Source: Sorangium cellulosum So0157-2
Lineage (GTDB): Bacteria > Myxococcota_A > Polyangia > Polyangiales > Polyangiaceae
Direction: 5' to 3'
Length of the DNA: 64,000 nt
Assembly: GCF_000418325.1 (NCBI RefSeq)
Contig: NC_021658.1
Span: 4,451,501-4,515,500, forward strand
Positions 34,671 to 43,738 of this stretch are shown in pieces. The position numbers and the translations under genes are program-made. The notes beneath the pieces were generated by a model. It saw nothing but the letters and a program-made list of their open reading frames with translations. It was not told where the DNA came from and did no database searches. Every line of letters begins with the position of its first letter. Within the stretch, counting starts at the first letter, position 1.

Positions 34671-35074
34671 GCTTTCCGCCGAATCCTTACCCTGCCGGCC
34701 CCACCCCAGCAAGCGCCGGCGATGCGAGGACGCTCGATGCCTGGTCGCGGCTCAGGCGGCTCAGGCGGCTCAGGCGGACTGCCGGCGAGGTCGGCCACGC
34801 CGATCGGCTCGCGTTTCCGGCCCCTTAACATTTCCGATTCGTCTTGCTTTTCCCGACCCCTCGCGCTAGAGGAGCCGGCCGACCTCGAGGCGTGGACTGC
34901 GTCCGGCGCGCGCGATGCCGCCTGGGGGGCCCACGCGGACATGTTCGACGCTCGATCGTCTCGGTTCCGCCGCCTCGGTTCCGCGAGGTGGCCAATCGCG
35001 TCGGTTTCTGATCGTGGCCTTCGGGGAGACTGCGGCGGTCGGGCGTTTCGGGCTCGGAGAAGGAGGCAATCGTG
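34671..35074. other. Divergent intergenic region with a 9-bp triple repeat
   Basis: No gene is supported in these 404 bp. CTCAGGCGG is repeated three times without gaps at 34751-34777. A less GC-rich stretch around 34820-34860 is the likely promoter area of the UvrA2-like gene. GGAGAAGGAGG at 35056-35066 is its strong ribosome-binding site. Confidence 0.4.
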
Positions 35075-37306
35075 ATGGATCGCCAGTTCATCCAGGTGCG
35101 CGGCGCGCGCGAGAACAACCTCAGGGACGTCTCGCTGGACATCCCCAAGCAGAAGATCACGGTCTTCACCGGCGTATCCGGCTCCGGGAAGTCCTCGCTG
35201 GTCTTCGACACCATCGCCGCCGAGGCGCAGCGCCAGCTCAACGAGACCTTCACCGCCTTCGTGCAAGGCTTCTTGCCGCATTACGGCCAGCCCGACGTCG
35301 ATCGCATCGAGCACCTGAACGCGCCGATCATCATCGATCAAAAGCGCGTCGGCGGCGGCTCGCGCTCGACGGCCGGCACGTACACCGACATCGCCGCGCT
35401 GCTGCGGCTGCTCTTCTCGCGGGTCGGGCAGCCGGCCGCGGGGCCGGCCTTCGCCTTCTCGTTCAACAACCCGCAGGGGATGTGCCCGGAGTGCGAGGGT
35501 ATCGGCAAGACCGTCCAGCTCGATCTGGACAGGTTCCTCGACCGCAGCAAGTCCCTGAACGGCGGGGCCATCCTCCACCCGGACTTCAAGGTCGGCAAAT
35601 GGATGTGGAAGATGTACCCGCTCTCCGGGCTCTTCGACAGCGACAAGCCGATCAAGGACTATTCCGAGGAGGAGCTCCGCGCGCTCCTGTACGGCGCCGA
35701 CGTGAAGGTCTCGTTCGGCGAGTTCGGCTCGAAGTACGAGGGCCTCGTCGAGCGCTTCACCCGCATGTACCTCAAGAAGGACGCCGCGGCGATGTCCGAC
35801 CGCAACCGGGCGGTCTTCGAGCAGTTCACCACCTCGCAGACGTGCCCGGCGTGCCGCGGCGCGAGGCTCAACCAGGCGGCCCTGAATTGCAGGATCAACG
35901 GCCGGAACATCGCCGAGGCGTCCGATCTGGAGGCGACGGAGCTGATCGCGTTCCTGCAAGGCCTCACCGATCCGGTCGCCGTGCGGCTGGCCGCGCGGCT
36001 CATCGAGCGCCTGCAGCACCTCGTGGACATCGGCCTCGGCTACCTGAGCCTCGGCCGGGAGACCGCCACCCTGTCCGGCGGCGAGTCGCAGCGCGTGAAG
36101 ATGATCCGGCACCTCGGAAACAGCCTGACCGAGATGCTGTACATCCTCGACGAGCCCAGCGTGGGGCTGCACGCGCGCGACGTCGCCCGGCTGAACCGGC
36201 TGCTCCAGAAGCTGCGGGACAAGGGCAACACCGTGCTCGTCGTCGAGCACGATCCGGACGTGGTGGCGATCGCGGATCACGTGGTGGACATGGGCCCGAA
36301 GGCGGGGGTGCACGGCGGTCAGGTGGTCTTCCAGGGGAGCTATGAAGCCCTCAAGGGCGCCGACACGTTGACCGGAAGGTCCCTGAAGCAGCACCTCCCG
36401 ATCAAGCGGAAGGTCCGGCAGCCCACCGGGCAGATGCTCATCAAGAACGCCGCATTGCACAACCTGAAGAACGTCACGGTGGGCATCCCCACGGGCGTGC
36501 TGACGGTCGTGACGGGGGTCGCCGGCTCCGGGAAGAGCACGTTGATCAACGATGTCTTCCTGGAGCAGCACCCGGAGGCGATCGTGATCGACCAGTCCCG
36601 GGTGACGGCCAACAGCCGCTCGGCGCCGTGCACGTATACCGGCATCATGGACGACATCCGGCAGGCGTTCGCCAAGGCCAACAAGGTCAGCGCCTCGCTC
36701 TTCAGCTTCAACTCGGAGGGCAGCTGTCCCAACTGCAACGGTCTTGGCGTGGTCTACACCGATCTGGCGTTCATGGAGGGCATCGTCTCCACCTGCGAGA
36801 TCTGCGAGGGCAAGCGGTTCAAGGCCGAGGTGCTCGCGTACAGCCTGCGCGGCAAGACGATCAGCGACGTGCTGGACATGACCGTGGAGGAGGCGCTGGC
36901 GTTCTTCGGCGAGAAGAAGATCAAGGCCGTGGTGCAGGCCATGAACGACGTGGGGCTCGGGTACCTGAAGCTGGGCCAGCCGCTCAGCACGATGTCGGGC
37001 GGGGAGGGGCAGCGGTTGAAGCTCGCCACCGAGATCCACAAGCAGGGCAGCGTCTACGTGATGGACGAGCCCACCACCGGGCTGCACCTCTCCGACATCG
37101 GGCTGCTCATGGGCATCATCGACCGGCTGGTGGACGCCAGGAACACGGTCGTCCTGATCGAGCATCACCTCGACGTGATCCGGCAGGCGGACTGGATCAT
37201 CGATCTCGGCCCGGAGGGCGGCAGCGCCGGCGGCGAGGTGCTGTTCGCGGGACCGCCGTACGAGCTCAAGGGCTGCGAGCGGAGCATCACGGCGAAGTTC
37301 ATCTGA
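35075..37306 (+). CDS. UvrA2-type ABC ATPase (drug/DNA-damage tolerance)
   Basis: 743 residues with two ABC ATPase halves. Half one: Walker A GVSGSGKSS (~34-42), signature LSGGESQRVK (~335), Walker B YILDEPSVGLH. Half two: Walker A GVAGSGKST, signature MSGGEGQRLK, Walker B VMDEPTTGLH. Zinc modules CPECEGIG...CPACRGAR and CPNCNGLG...CEICEGKR are present. It is about 200 residues shorter than housekeeping UvrA (~940), which fits the UvrA2 class lacking the UvrB-binding region. UvrA2 proteins occur with antibiotic producers (DrrC of daunorubicin, for example) and in radiation-tolerant species. A role in resistance to a DNA-binding compound is inferred; no biosynthetic genes are adjacent. ATG 35075 is favoured over GTG 35072 by ribosome-site spacing. 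Confidence 0.9.
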   Translation: MDRQFIQVRGARENNLRDVSLDIPKQKITVFTGVSGSGKSSLVFDTIAAEAQRQLNETFTAFVQGFLPHYGQPDVDRIEHLNAPIIIDQKRVGGGSRSTAGTYTDIAALLRLLFSRVGQPAAGPAFAFSFNNPQGMCPECEGIGKTVQLDLDRFLDRSKSLNGGAILHPDFKVGKWMWKMYPLSGLFDSDKPIKDYSEEELRALLYGADVKVSFGEFGSKYEGLVERFTRMYLKKDAAAMSDRNRAVFEQFTTSQTCPACRGARLNQAALNCRINGRNIAEASDLEATELIAFLQGLTDPVAVRLAARLIERLQHLVDIGLGYLSLGRETATLSGGESQRVKMIRHLGNSLTEMLYILDEPSVGLHARDVARLNRLLQKLRDKGNTVLVVEHDPDVVAIADHVVDMGPKAGVHGGQVVFQGSYEALKGADTLTGRSLKQHLPIKRKVRQPTGQMLIKNAALHNLKNVTVGIPTGVLTVVTGVAGSGKSTLINDVFLEQHPEAIVIDQSRVTANSRSAPCTYTGIMDDIRQAFAKANKVSASLFSFNSEGSCPNCNGLGVVYTDLAFMEGIVSTCEICEGKRFKAEVLAYSLRGKTISDVLDMTVEEALAFFGEKKIKAVVQAMNDVGLGYLKLGQPLSTMSGGEGQRLKLATEIHKQGSVYVMDEPTTGLHLSDIGLLMGIIDRLVDARNTVVLIEHHLDVIRQADWIIDLGPEGGSAGGEVLFAGPPYELKGCERSITAKFI

Positions 37307-37402
37307 GGGCGTCGAAGGCGCGACCGGCCGTCGCCCGGGGGGCGGCGGCGCGCGGCGGAGCGCCTCTCTCCGCATCCCTGTCCGGACTCCCGGCGGGTGG
37401 AG

Positions 37403-38428
37403 CTACTGGCGCCGCCGGCCGTCGTAGTAGCCGGCGAGCATCGAGAACGCCTCTTTGGGCGCCCAGGTGCCGTCCTTGAGGACCTTCACGACGCCGGTGC
37501 TGGCCAGGTCGAGGTCCTTGCGCGGCTCGCCCGGGTCGTGCGGCAGGATGTATCCGGCGAAGGCGTGCACGAACGCGGCGTCGACGCGCTCGGCGTCGAG
37601 GACCTCGAGCACCTCGCGCAGGTAATTCGCTTGCTCGGCCTCGTCGCGCGCGTACGCGCCGTTCAGCCCGAGCGGCGTCGCGGTCGCCTCGTCCCACACG
37701 AGGATGTCGGCGCCGCGCGGGCCGGCGGCGGCCGCGCCCGCGTAGGTCGCGCAGCCGAACTCGGTGATGGCGACCGGCTTGCCAAGCGCCTTGCCCTGGG
37801 CGACGAAGGCGCGGATGAGCTCGGGGAACCGGTCGGCGTTCTGCGCGTACCGGTAGGCGGCGTCGGTGCTGACGATGTCGAACGGCGTCCAGTCGACGCC
37901 CTCGAACGAGAGCGAGGCGTAGGTGACCTTGCCGCCGAACCGCGCGCGGACCACCGCGACGGCCCGGGCGAGGAGCGCGTTCAACCGGGCCGGAATCGCG
38001 GCGAGCAGCTCCCGGAGCTCCGGCCCCCGCCCGGTGAACACCTTGCTCCGGTCGAGGAACGTCTCGCCGGGCACGAAGCCCTTGTTCATCAGGCTGAGCT
38101 CGGAGCCGGTGACGATCACGACCTCGGCCCCCGCGCGGCGGAGCCGCTCGCCGTGGTCGGCGCATTCGGCGAGCAACGCGAGCAGCTCGTCGCCGGTCAG
38201 GTCGGTCGTGAACGGGCAGATCCACGTCTCCAGGCCCGCCGCGGCGGCGTGGGTGGCGGCGATCTTCAGCCGGTCCAGATCGCCGCCGGTGATGCGGACC
38301 GCGGTGCAGCGCAGGTCGCCGCGGATGACCCGCATGTCCCGCCGCACGCGGTCCGGGTCGAACGGCTCGTGGGTGCTGTTGCCCTTGTTGAGAAAGCCGG
38401 TGTCGTAGCAAATGCCGTAGGCTCGCAT
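37403..38428 (-). CDS. TIM-barrel protein, glycosidase-like (often named abortive infection protein)
   Basis: 341 residues, no signal peptide. Strand-loop motifs of a (beta/alpha)8 barrel are visible: CTAVRITGGDLDRLKIAA, LETWICPFTTDLTGDELL, VVIVTGSELSLMNKGF with Glu after strand 4 and KPVAITEFGCATY with Glu after strand 7, the spacing used by GH5/GH-A enzymes as acid/base and nucleophile. Related actinobacterial proteins are labelled abortive phage infection protein in databases, but that name has little experimental support as far as I know. It is divergent from a TetR gene with a perfect 23-bp palindrome in between. A ligand-induced hydrolase is the more likely role. Confidence 0.6.
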   Translation of the reverse strand: MRAYGICYDTGFLNKGNSTHEPFDPDRVRRDMRVIRGDLRCTAVRITGGDLDRLKIAATHAAAAGLETWICPFTTDLTGDELLALLAECADHGERLRRAGAEVVIVTGSELSLMNKGFVPGETFLDRSKVFTGRGPELRELLAAIPARLNALLARAVAVVRARFGGKVTYASLSFEGVDWTPFDIVSTDAAYRYAQNADRFPELIRAFVAQGKALGKPVAITEFGCATYAGAAAAGPRGADILVWDEATATPLGLNGAYARDEAEQANYLREVLEVLDAERVDAAFVHAFAGYILPHDPGEPRKDLDLASTGVVKVLKDGTWAPKEAFSMLAGYYDGRRRQ

Positions 38429-38449
38429 GGTCGATGACCCTCACGCCGG

Positions 38450-38508
38450 TTAAGGTACTGAGCGTACCTTAAATCGTCGCGGTGGGCGTGCAACGTAATA
38501 CAAATTAC
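38450..38508. promoter_or_regulatory. Two TetR-type operators (23-bp and 14-bp perfect palindromes)
   Basis: TTAAGGTAC-TGAGC-GTACCTTAA is a perfect 23-bp palindrome at 38450-38472, 21 bp upstream of the TIM-barrel gene start. GTAAT-ACAA-ATTAC is a perfect 14-bp palindrome at 38495-38508, 22 bp before the TetR GTG. Their AT content stands out. The first is the prime candidate binding site of the adjacent TetR protein. Confidence 0.75.
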
Positions 38509-38530
38509 ATACCGGAGATCGGGTGACAGC

Positions 38531-39136
38531 GTGGCGGCGGAACGGCGGCGTGGAGCGGTGCTGGAGCTGGCGATCCTGCGCGCCGCGGCCGAGGAGCTCG
38601 CCGAGGTGGGTTTCCCGGGGCTGACCATGGATGGGGTCGCGAGGCGGGCGGGGACGAACAAGAACGCGATCTACCGCCGGTGGCCGAGCCGGGCCGCGCT
38701 TGCCGTGGCCGCGTACCGGCAGCTCGCGGCCGACAGCGCGGAGCTGCCGGACACCGGCTCGCTGCGCGCCGATGTGCTCGAGCTGCTGCGGGGGGCGAAC
38801 CGGCACTGGTCGTCGCCGCTCGGCGACGTGCTCCGCGGCCTGCTGGCAGGGGTCGGCGGCGAGCCCGAGCTGCTGAGGGAGCTGCAGGAGGCGTCGAACG
38901 ACGGCGGCAGCGCGCTGTGGCTGACGGTCCTCGGCCGCGCGGTCGCGCGCGGCGAGGCGCCGCCCGAGGCGCTGCACCCCCGCGTCGCGACGGCGGCCGT
39001 CGTCCTCCTGCGCAACGAGTTCATCACCCGGGGCGCGCCGAACGTGCCTGAAAGCGTGCTCGTCGAGATCGTCGACGAGGTCTATCTCCCGCTGATCCGC
39101 GGCCGAGGCGCCCCGGGGCCGACCCAGGCGCGCTAA
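38531..39136 (+). CDS. TetR-family regulator controlling the TIM-barrel gene
   Basis: 201 residues from GTG 38531. The DNA-binding domain (~8-58) has MDGVARRAGTNKNAIYRRWPSR as helix-turn-helix; the pattern IYRRWPSRAAL is typical of the TetR_C_16/AcrR-like subgroup. The C-terminal domain contains a helical ligand pocket with LLRGANRHWSSPLGDVLRGLL. Its stop TAA overlaps the stop of the convergent MetE-like gene by 3 nt (39133-39136), an unusually tight junction. Regulation of itself and the divergent TIM-barrel protein through the palindromes at 38450-38508 is inferred. Confidence 0.85.
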   Translation: MAAERRRGAVLELAILRAAAEELAEVGFPGLTMDGVARRAGTNKNAIYRRWPSRAALAVAAYRQLAADSAELPDTGSLRADVLELLRGANRHWSSPLGDVLRGLLAGVGGEPELLRELQEASNDGGSALWLTVLGRAVARGEAPPEALHPRVATAAVVLLRNEFITRGAPNVPESVLVEIVDEVYLPLIRGRGAPGPTQAR

Positions 39137-40305
39137 GCGAGCATCGAATAGCGCTGCTCCGCCGCGAGGCACGGCGACGGCTCGAGGCCGAGCTCGCGGC
39201 GGACGATGTTCGCGCCGCGCACCAGCGATACCATCTTGTGAAACGCGTGCATCCGGCTCATGCCCTGTCGGCCGAAGCCGCAGTCGCTGCTGAGGATCAG
39301 CCGCTCCGGCTCGATGAACCGGAGCGCCTTGCGGACGAGCGCCGCGACCTGCTCGGGGGTCTCCACCTCCAGGCTGCGGTGGTGCACGACGCCGATGCAG
39401 ACCTTCTTGTCCTTGCCGATGGCCCCGCCGATCGCCGGGAGCGCCGCGCCGCCGTCGCTCGCGGCCTCGAACGTGATGACGTCGACGTCGAGCCGGTCGA
39501 GCAGCCCGAGCGCGCCCTCGTAACCGCTCGTCGCGACCTCCACCCGCTGCGCCGCCGGGTTGCCCCAGCAGGTGTGCACCCAGACCTCGGTCTTGTCGCG
39601 CAGCCCGGCGACCTCGCGGTTGAAGGCGTCGACGTAGAGCTCCGCGGTCAGCTCCGCCCCCTTGTCCTGGCCGGCGACATAATGGAGCATCGGCTCCTCG
39701 AGCTGGACGATGGGGCACCCCGCGTCGGCGACCTCGTGCAGCTCCTGATTGAGGCTGTCGGCGAGGGCGAAGAGGAGCTCGCGGCGGTCGGCGTAATGCT
39801 GGTTGAGGAGGACGGCCTCGAGGAGCTGGCCGCAGCAGGTGCCGAGCTTCATGGGCCTGCTCGTCATGCGCTGCGCCGCCTTCCAGACGCGCGCGTACTC
39901 CAGCCCTCCCCGGCCGACGGGGCCGCGCACGAAGAAGGGGAGGCGGGCCTCCATCACCTCGTGGAGGATATCGCCCGCTTCCCGCTCCCTCGGCGACGTC
40001 CATGGCTGGGGCCGGAGGCCGGGATCGGCCATGCCCTCCATGCGCTCGGCCAGGTAGCCGAACCAGGAGCGGCCCCCGACATCCATGTCGAAGCGGGCGT
40101 CGCCGTCGGTCAGGATGTCGAGGCCGGCCCTGACCTGATCGGTGATGTGGACGGCGAGCGTGTCGGTGTACTGCTCCCTGAACACGAGATCGGCCATGGC
40201 CGTCGAGAACCTGCGGCCCGCGAGGCCGGCGACATACCAGGACGGCCGCGGCAGAGAGCCGGTGATGGTCGTTGCGAGAGGCTTGTGCTTCGTCGCCTTG
40301 ATCAA
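39133..40305 (-). CDS. MetE-like (cobalamin-independent methionine synthase C-terminal family) protein
   Basis: 390 residues equivalent to the catalytic C-terminal half of MetE. The N-terminus reads TTITGSLPRPSWYV and the family motifs follow: DGDARFDMDVGG, QLEEPMLHY, and zinc ligands in VHTCWGNP (His, Cys) and LILSSDCGFGRQG (Cys). It lacks MetE's N-terminal half, so it probably acts as a methyltransferase on a corrinoid protein or other substrate, or in methionine formation with an unknown methyl donor. The best start is TTG 40305, preceded by AGGAGG with 5-nt spacing; a later ATG would lose the first strand. A 440-bp gap separates it from the divergent beta-helix gene. Confidence 0.85.
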   Translation of the reverse strand: MIKATKHKPLATTITGSLPRPSWYVAGLAGRRFSTAMADLVFREQYTDTLAVHITDQVRAGLDILTDGDARFDMDVGGRSWFGYLAERMEGMADPGLRPQPWTSPREREAGDILHEVMEARLPFFVRGPVGRGGLEYARVWKAAQRMTSRPMKLGTCCGQLLEAVLLNQHYADRRELLFALADSLNQELHEVADAGCPIVQLEEPMLHYVAGQDKGAELTAELYVDAFNREVAGLRDKTEVWVHTCWGNPAAQRVEVATSGYEGALGLLDRLDVDVITFEAASDGGAALPAIGGAIGKDKKVCIGVVHHRSLEVETPEQVAALVRKALRFIEPERLILSSDCGFGRQGMSRMHAFHKMVSLVRGANIVRRELGLEPSPCLAAEQRYSMLA

Positions 40306-40745
40306 GGAATCCTCCTGCGCATACCCGTGCAGCGCGCCGCCGATGCTAGCGGAGGAAGCCAGTGCGAGCGAGCCCCCGGCCGCGCCTGCCCGCGCCGCGC
40401 CCGCGCGAAACGGCGCTGCGCGGCGAGCGGGCACGCGCCGCAGGCGCGCGAGCGCTCCGCCGGTGGAGCCTGGGGGCCGCGCACTGTTCGGTAGGACTGG
40501 ATACCTCCTCGCCTCGTCGCCTCGCCGGCGAGCGGCTGTCCGTGCGCTGCGCAGCTGTACGATCCTTGCGCAAGATCTCGTGATCGGACCGAGGCGCCGA
40601 AGGGCCTTTGCGGCCTTCGAGCCGGCCTGCTCCCGCGGCGGGCGGCATGGCCGCCCGCTTGCAATGTCCCCGCGTCGAAGCGCCCGGCGCACGCGCCAGG
40701 GTCGCGACTTCAACGTGACAGGCAACACTTCGAGGACAAAGGCTC
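40306..40745. other. Divergent intergenic region, no gene seen
   Basis: These 440 bp lie between the MetE-like gene and a lipoprotein gene. No open frame here has family-like sequence. CTTGCGCAAG (40565-40574) is a perfect 10-bp palindrome in the middle. The last ~80 bp are less GC-rich and should include the promoter of the beta-helix gene. Confidence 0.35.
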
Positions 40746-42203
40746 ATGAATCGATCGGAGAGAATCCACGCGCCGCACGCGGCGCATCGCCTCGCGCCGT
40801 CCGGCATCCTGCTGCTCGCCGTCGGGCTGTCTCCCGCGTGCGCAGCGCCGTCCGGCCCCGACGACGCGGGCGCAGACGCGCTCGAGGCCGGGCTCGCCGC
40901 GGCGGCCGGGCCGTGCGGGGATCGCTCGAGCGGCAAGATCATCACCGTCGCTCCCTCGGGCGGCGATCACCGGACGATCCAGGCCGGCCTCGACGCGGCG
41001 GCCGCGGGCGACACCGTGCTCGTCAAGGCGGGCACCTACAGGGAGAACGTCTCCTTCGGGAGGAGCGGCACGGCCGCCGCCGGCTGCATCACCCTGCAGG
41101 GCGAGACGGGCGCGATCCTCGACGGGACAGGCAGGGACGGCGCCGGGATCGAGATCGCCAGCAAGAGCTACATCCGGGTCGCCGGCATGACGGTGCAGCA
41201 CTTCAAGGGCGCCGACACGCCGATCGGCATCAGCGCGAGCGGGAGCTCGAGCTTCCTCGAGATCCGCGACAACGTCGTGCACCACATCGAGAGCTCCGAG
41301 GACGCCCACGGCATCGCCGTCTACGGCACGTCCGCGACGCCGATGACGGACATCCTCATCGACGGCAACGAGATCCGGGACTGCAAGCTCGGCTCGAGCG
41401 AGTCGCTGGTCCTCAACGGCAACGTCACGAACTTCGTGGTCTCGCGCAACGAGGTCCACGACAACGACAACATCGGCATCGACTTCATCGGCTTCGAGGG
41501 CGTCGGCCCCTCGGGCTCGGATCAGGCGAGGAACGGCGTGTGCGTGGATAACGTCGTCTACAACATCACCTCGGCGCAGAACCCCGCCTACGACGGCGAG
41601 CGGTCCGCCGACGGCATCTACGTCGACGGCGGCAGGAACATCGTCATCGAGCGGAACAAGGTCGATAACAGCGACATCGGGATCGAGGTCGCCAGCGAGC
41701 ACCGGGGCAGGACCACGAGCAACATCACCGTGCGGAACAACTTCGTGTCGCGGAGCTACCAGGGCAACATCATGGTCGGCGGCTACTCCACGAGCGTGGG
41801 CAGCGCGGCGAGCATCGCGGTGCTCAACAACACGCTGGTTCAGGCCACCGGCGGCGAGATCATCCTCCAGAACAACTCGGACGGCGTGCTCATCCAGAAC
41901 AACATCCTCTACGCCAAGGCGAGGAACGCCTACGTGAGCAGCGGCCGCAACAACAGGAACGTGCGCGTCGACAACAACATCTTCTTCGGCGCGAGCCAGA
42001 CCTCGGCCGGCGCCTTCACCGACCCGCGCGCGCGGTTCGTCGACCCGCTCCTGGCCGGGCCGCCGTCGGACCTCCACCTGACGAGCGGCTCGCCGGCCGT
42101 CGACGCGGGCGTCGATCTGGGCGGGCAGGGCGGCGCGTCCGATATCGACGGCGAGGCGCGGACGCGCGGGGCGCGCGTCGACATCGGCGCCGACGAGCGC
42201 TGA
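40746..42203 (+). CDS. Right-handed parallel beta-helix lipoprotein
   Basis: 485 residues. Signal peptide with lipobox-like VGLSPAC (Cys ~32), then a low-complexity link and a solenoid of ~22-residue beta-helix turns from residue ~65 to 440. Asn/Asp ladders are clear: EIRDNVVHHIE, LIDGNEIRDCK, VIERNKVDNSDIGIEV, TVRNNFVSRSYQGNI, IQNNILYAK. The start of the helix, TVAPSGGDHRTIQAGLDAAAAG, and the end, AVDAGVDLGGQGGASDIDGEARTRG with DIGADE, are the usual caps of pectate-lyase-like choice-of-anchor proteins. No catalytic Asp cluster of a pectate lyase can be assigned, so it may bind or cleave a polysaccharide at the cell surface. ATG 40746 has GGACAAAGG upstream. Confidence 0.85.
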   Translation: MNRSERIHAPHAAHRLAPSGILLLAVGLSPACAAPSGPDDAGADALEAGLAAAAGPCGDRSSGKIITVAPSGGDHRTIQAGLDAAAAGDTVLVKAGTYRENVSFGRSGTAAAGCITLQGETGAILDGTGRDGAGIEIASKSYIRVAGMTVQHFKGADTPIGISASGSSSFLEIRDNVVHHIESSEDAHGIAVYGTSATPMTDILIDGNEIRDCKLGSSESLVLNGNVTNFVVSRNEVHDNDNIGIDFIGFEGVGPSGSDQARNGVCVDNVVYNITSAQNPAYDGERSADGIYVDGGRNIVIERNKVDNSDIGIEVASEHRGRTTSNITVRNNFVSRSYQGNIMVGGYSTSVGSAASIAVLNNTLVQATGGEIILQNNSDGVLIQNNILYAKARNAYVSSGRNNRNVRVDNNIFFGASQTSAGAFTDPRARFVDPLLAGPPSDLHLTSGSPAVDAGVDLGGQGGASDIDGEARTRGARVDIGADER

Positions 42204-42484
42204 GGCGGGGGCCCGCGAAAGGCGCCGGGCGCGGTCGAGGTCCAGCGGGGAAGCGCCGCCTTCCCGGCGCGGGCGGCGTCGTGGTACGTTCGGGCAAACG
42301 CACGACCCGTGCGCCGTTGACCAAGCTCGTCCCTCGCTCGTCACTCCAACCCTTCCTCCCTGCGCTCCGGCCCTTCCGCGAGGAATCATGCACGAGCGTG
42401 TACTCGGGTTGGACGGATCGTTCCCCGGAACCTCGGCGCTCGTCCGCTGTTGCGAGCTCATCGTCACCTCATCGAGAAGACGAC

Positions 42485-42997
42485 ATGACCAGCATGCGAT
42501 CCGTCAGACTCATGGTGGGCCTCCTGTCGCTTGCGTCTGGGTGCGTCAACCCGCAGACAGCCAGCACCGGGCAGATCGGGTGCCCGGCCTATGAGATCGA
42601 GATCACGAATGAGCACATGGGCTTCGGTGAGCGGACCTGGACGGCGCGATGCCGTGGCCGCACCTATTTCTGTTCGTCGCAAAGCGGTGGACAGTACTCC
42701 GCTCCGCAGGTGTCGTGTAAAGAGGACATCGGGGCCGCCGCAGCGCCGGACCGGGCCGGAGCCGCTGGAGGATGTCAGCATGATGCCCAGTGCAAGGGCG
42801 ATCGCATCTGCCAAGGAGGTGCGTGCGTCGATCCAGGGAACCGGCCGCCCTCTGGTGGAGGGAGCGCGCCGCCCCAGCTTCCAGTCGGCGTCCGGCGCAA
42901 CGCCGGCTCACTCGCCTCCACGCTGCTGTCAGGACCGCTCCCTGCCCTGCGGCGGGTGCCCGAAATAGGGAGCGTTGATGGAGCAAGGGGCGGATGA
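42485..42997 (+). CDS. Small Cys-rich lipoprotein, tail possibly altered by adjacent transposon scar
   Basis: 170 residues from ATG 42485. Signal peptide with lipobox LLSLASGC. The mature part has GCPAYEIEITNE, WTARCRGRTYFCSS and QVSCKED, followed by the compact Cys motif GCQHDAQCKGDRICQGGACVDP seen in many myxobacterial lipoproteins. Similar proteins usually end just after this motif (recalled, not searched); here about 45 more residues of Arg/Ser/Pro-rich sequence follow and run into the IS91-like remnant at 42988. The extra tail may come from insertion of that element. Function unknown. Confidence 0.65.
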   Translation: MTSMRSVRLMVGLLSLASGCVNPQTASTGQIGCPAYEIEITNEHMGFGERTWTARCRGRTYFCSSQSGGQYSAPQVSCKEDIGAAAAPDRAGAAGGCQHDAQCKGDRICQGGACVDPGNRPPSGGGSAPPQLPVGVRRNAGSLASTLLSGPLPALRRVPEIGSVDGARGG

Positions 42998-43152
42998 AGC
43001 TCGTCGCCATGGTGACCGAGCCCCGGAACATCGCCCGCTTCCTCTCCGCGCTCGGCGAGCCGACCGATGTTCCAGCACGCTCTCCCAACCGGGGACCACC
43101 GTACTGGAAAAGCACCGTTCTGCGCCGCAAGGCGCTCGGTGACGCCGCATAG
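42988..43152 (+). pseudogene. IS91-family transposase, C-terminal remnant
   Basis: The frame GRMKLVAMVTEPRNIARFLSALGEPTDVP...PPYWKSTVLRRKALGDAA ends at TAG 43150-43152. This is the characteristic tail of the rolling-circle (Y2) transposases of IS91-type elements, following the last zinc-finger Cys pair, which is lost here. Upstream in the same frame there is a TGA within a few codons, so only ~55 codons remain. The 200 bp after the stop (to about 43355) look like the non-coding 3' end of the element. The element joins a truncated WYL-regulator fragment on its right. Confidence 0.7.
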
Positions 43153-43360
43153 CGTCTCGCGACGCGCCTCCCGGACCAGACCAACGCCCGGACGGACACG
43201 TGTGCCCACGGCACGCCGACGCGCCCCCGCAGCGCGCTCGGCGCCGCCCGGACCACGCTCTTTCGACCCAGGACCGAGCCATCACGACGCTCGCGGTCCC
43301 ACCCTTTCGGTTTGCTGCGCTACACTTCCTCGCGCTGCGATCCGTCTTCTTTTACCTACG

Positions 43361-43534
43361 CGCATCGCCGCGTGGTGCTGCCTGCGCGCGTCGTTCCGGC
43401 ACTTCCGCGCCGATCGCATCGCGAGGATCGCGCTCACCGCGCAGCCCTACGGCAAGCCGCGCCGGACGCTCACGAAGGAGTGGCAGCAGGCCTGGGAGCA
43501 GGTCTGGGAGCGCGAGGGCAAAGCGCCGGCCTGA
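43361..43534 (+). pseudogene. WYL-domain regulator, C-terminal remnant
   Basis: Fifty-seven codons ending at 43534 read RIAAWCCLRASFRHFRADRI, followed by ARIALTAQPYGKPRRTL and a Trp/Glu-rich end. The W-C-x-LR-x-x-FRHFR-x-DRI pattern is the ligand-binding WYL domain end of YafY-type transcription regulators, proteins of ~230 residues with an N-terminal helix-turn-helix. The first three quarters are missing, cut at the right edge of the IS91-like remnant. Such regulators often control a neighbouring reductase, and an NmrA-type gene does lie 200 bp downstream, so that gene may have lost its control. Confidence 0.55.
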
Positions 43535-43738
43535 GGCCGGCGAGGACGCGGCGCGACCGCGTCGCGCGCGTTGCTGCCACGGGTTGACAGGAGGGGTGGC
43601 GCAGGCTCTCGGGTGCAGCCGCCGGGAGAAGCCCGCGAGGGCGCGGACGCCGTTCACCCGCTCCGGGCGCTGAAAAGCCGCTTCGAGCCATCGAAGCCAA
43701 CCATCGACAGGCCGCCGGAACATCGGCGGCGCTCACAC

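Noticed and set aside
34022..37375. Minus-strand open frame of 1117 codons opposite the UvrA2-like gene
   Set aside because: Antisense composition; plus strand has complete ABC motifs.
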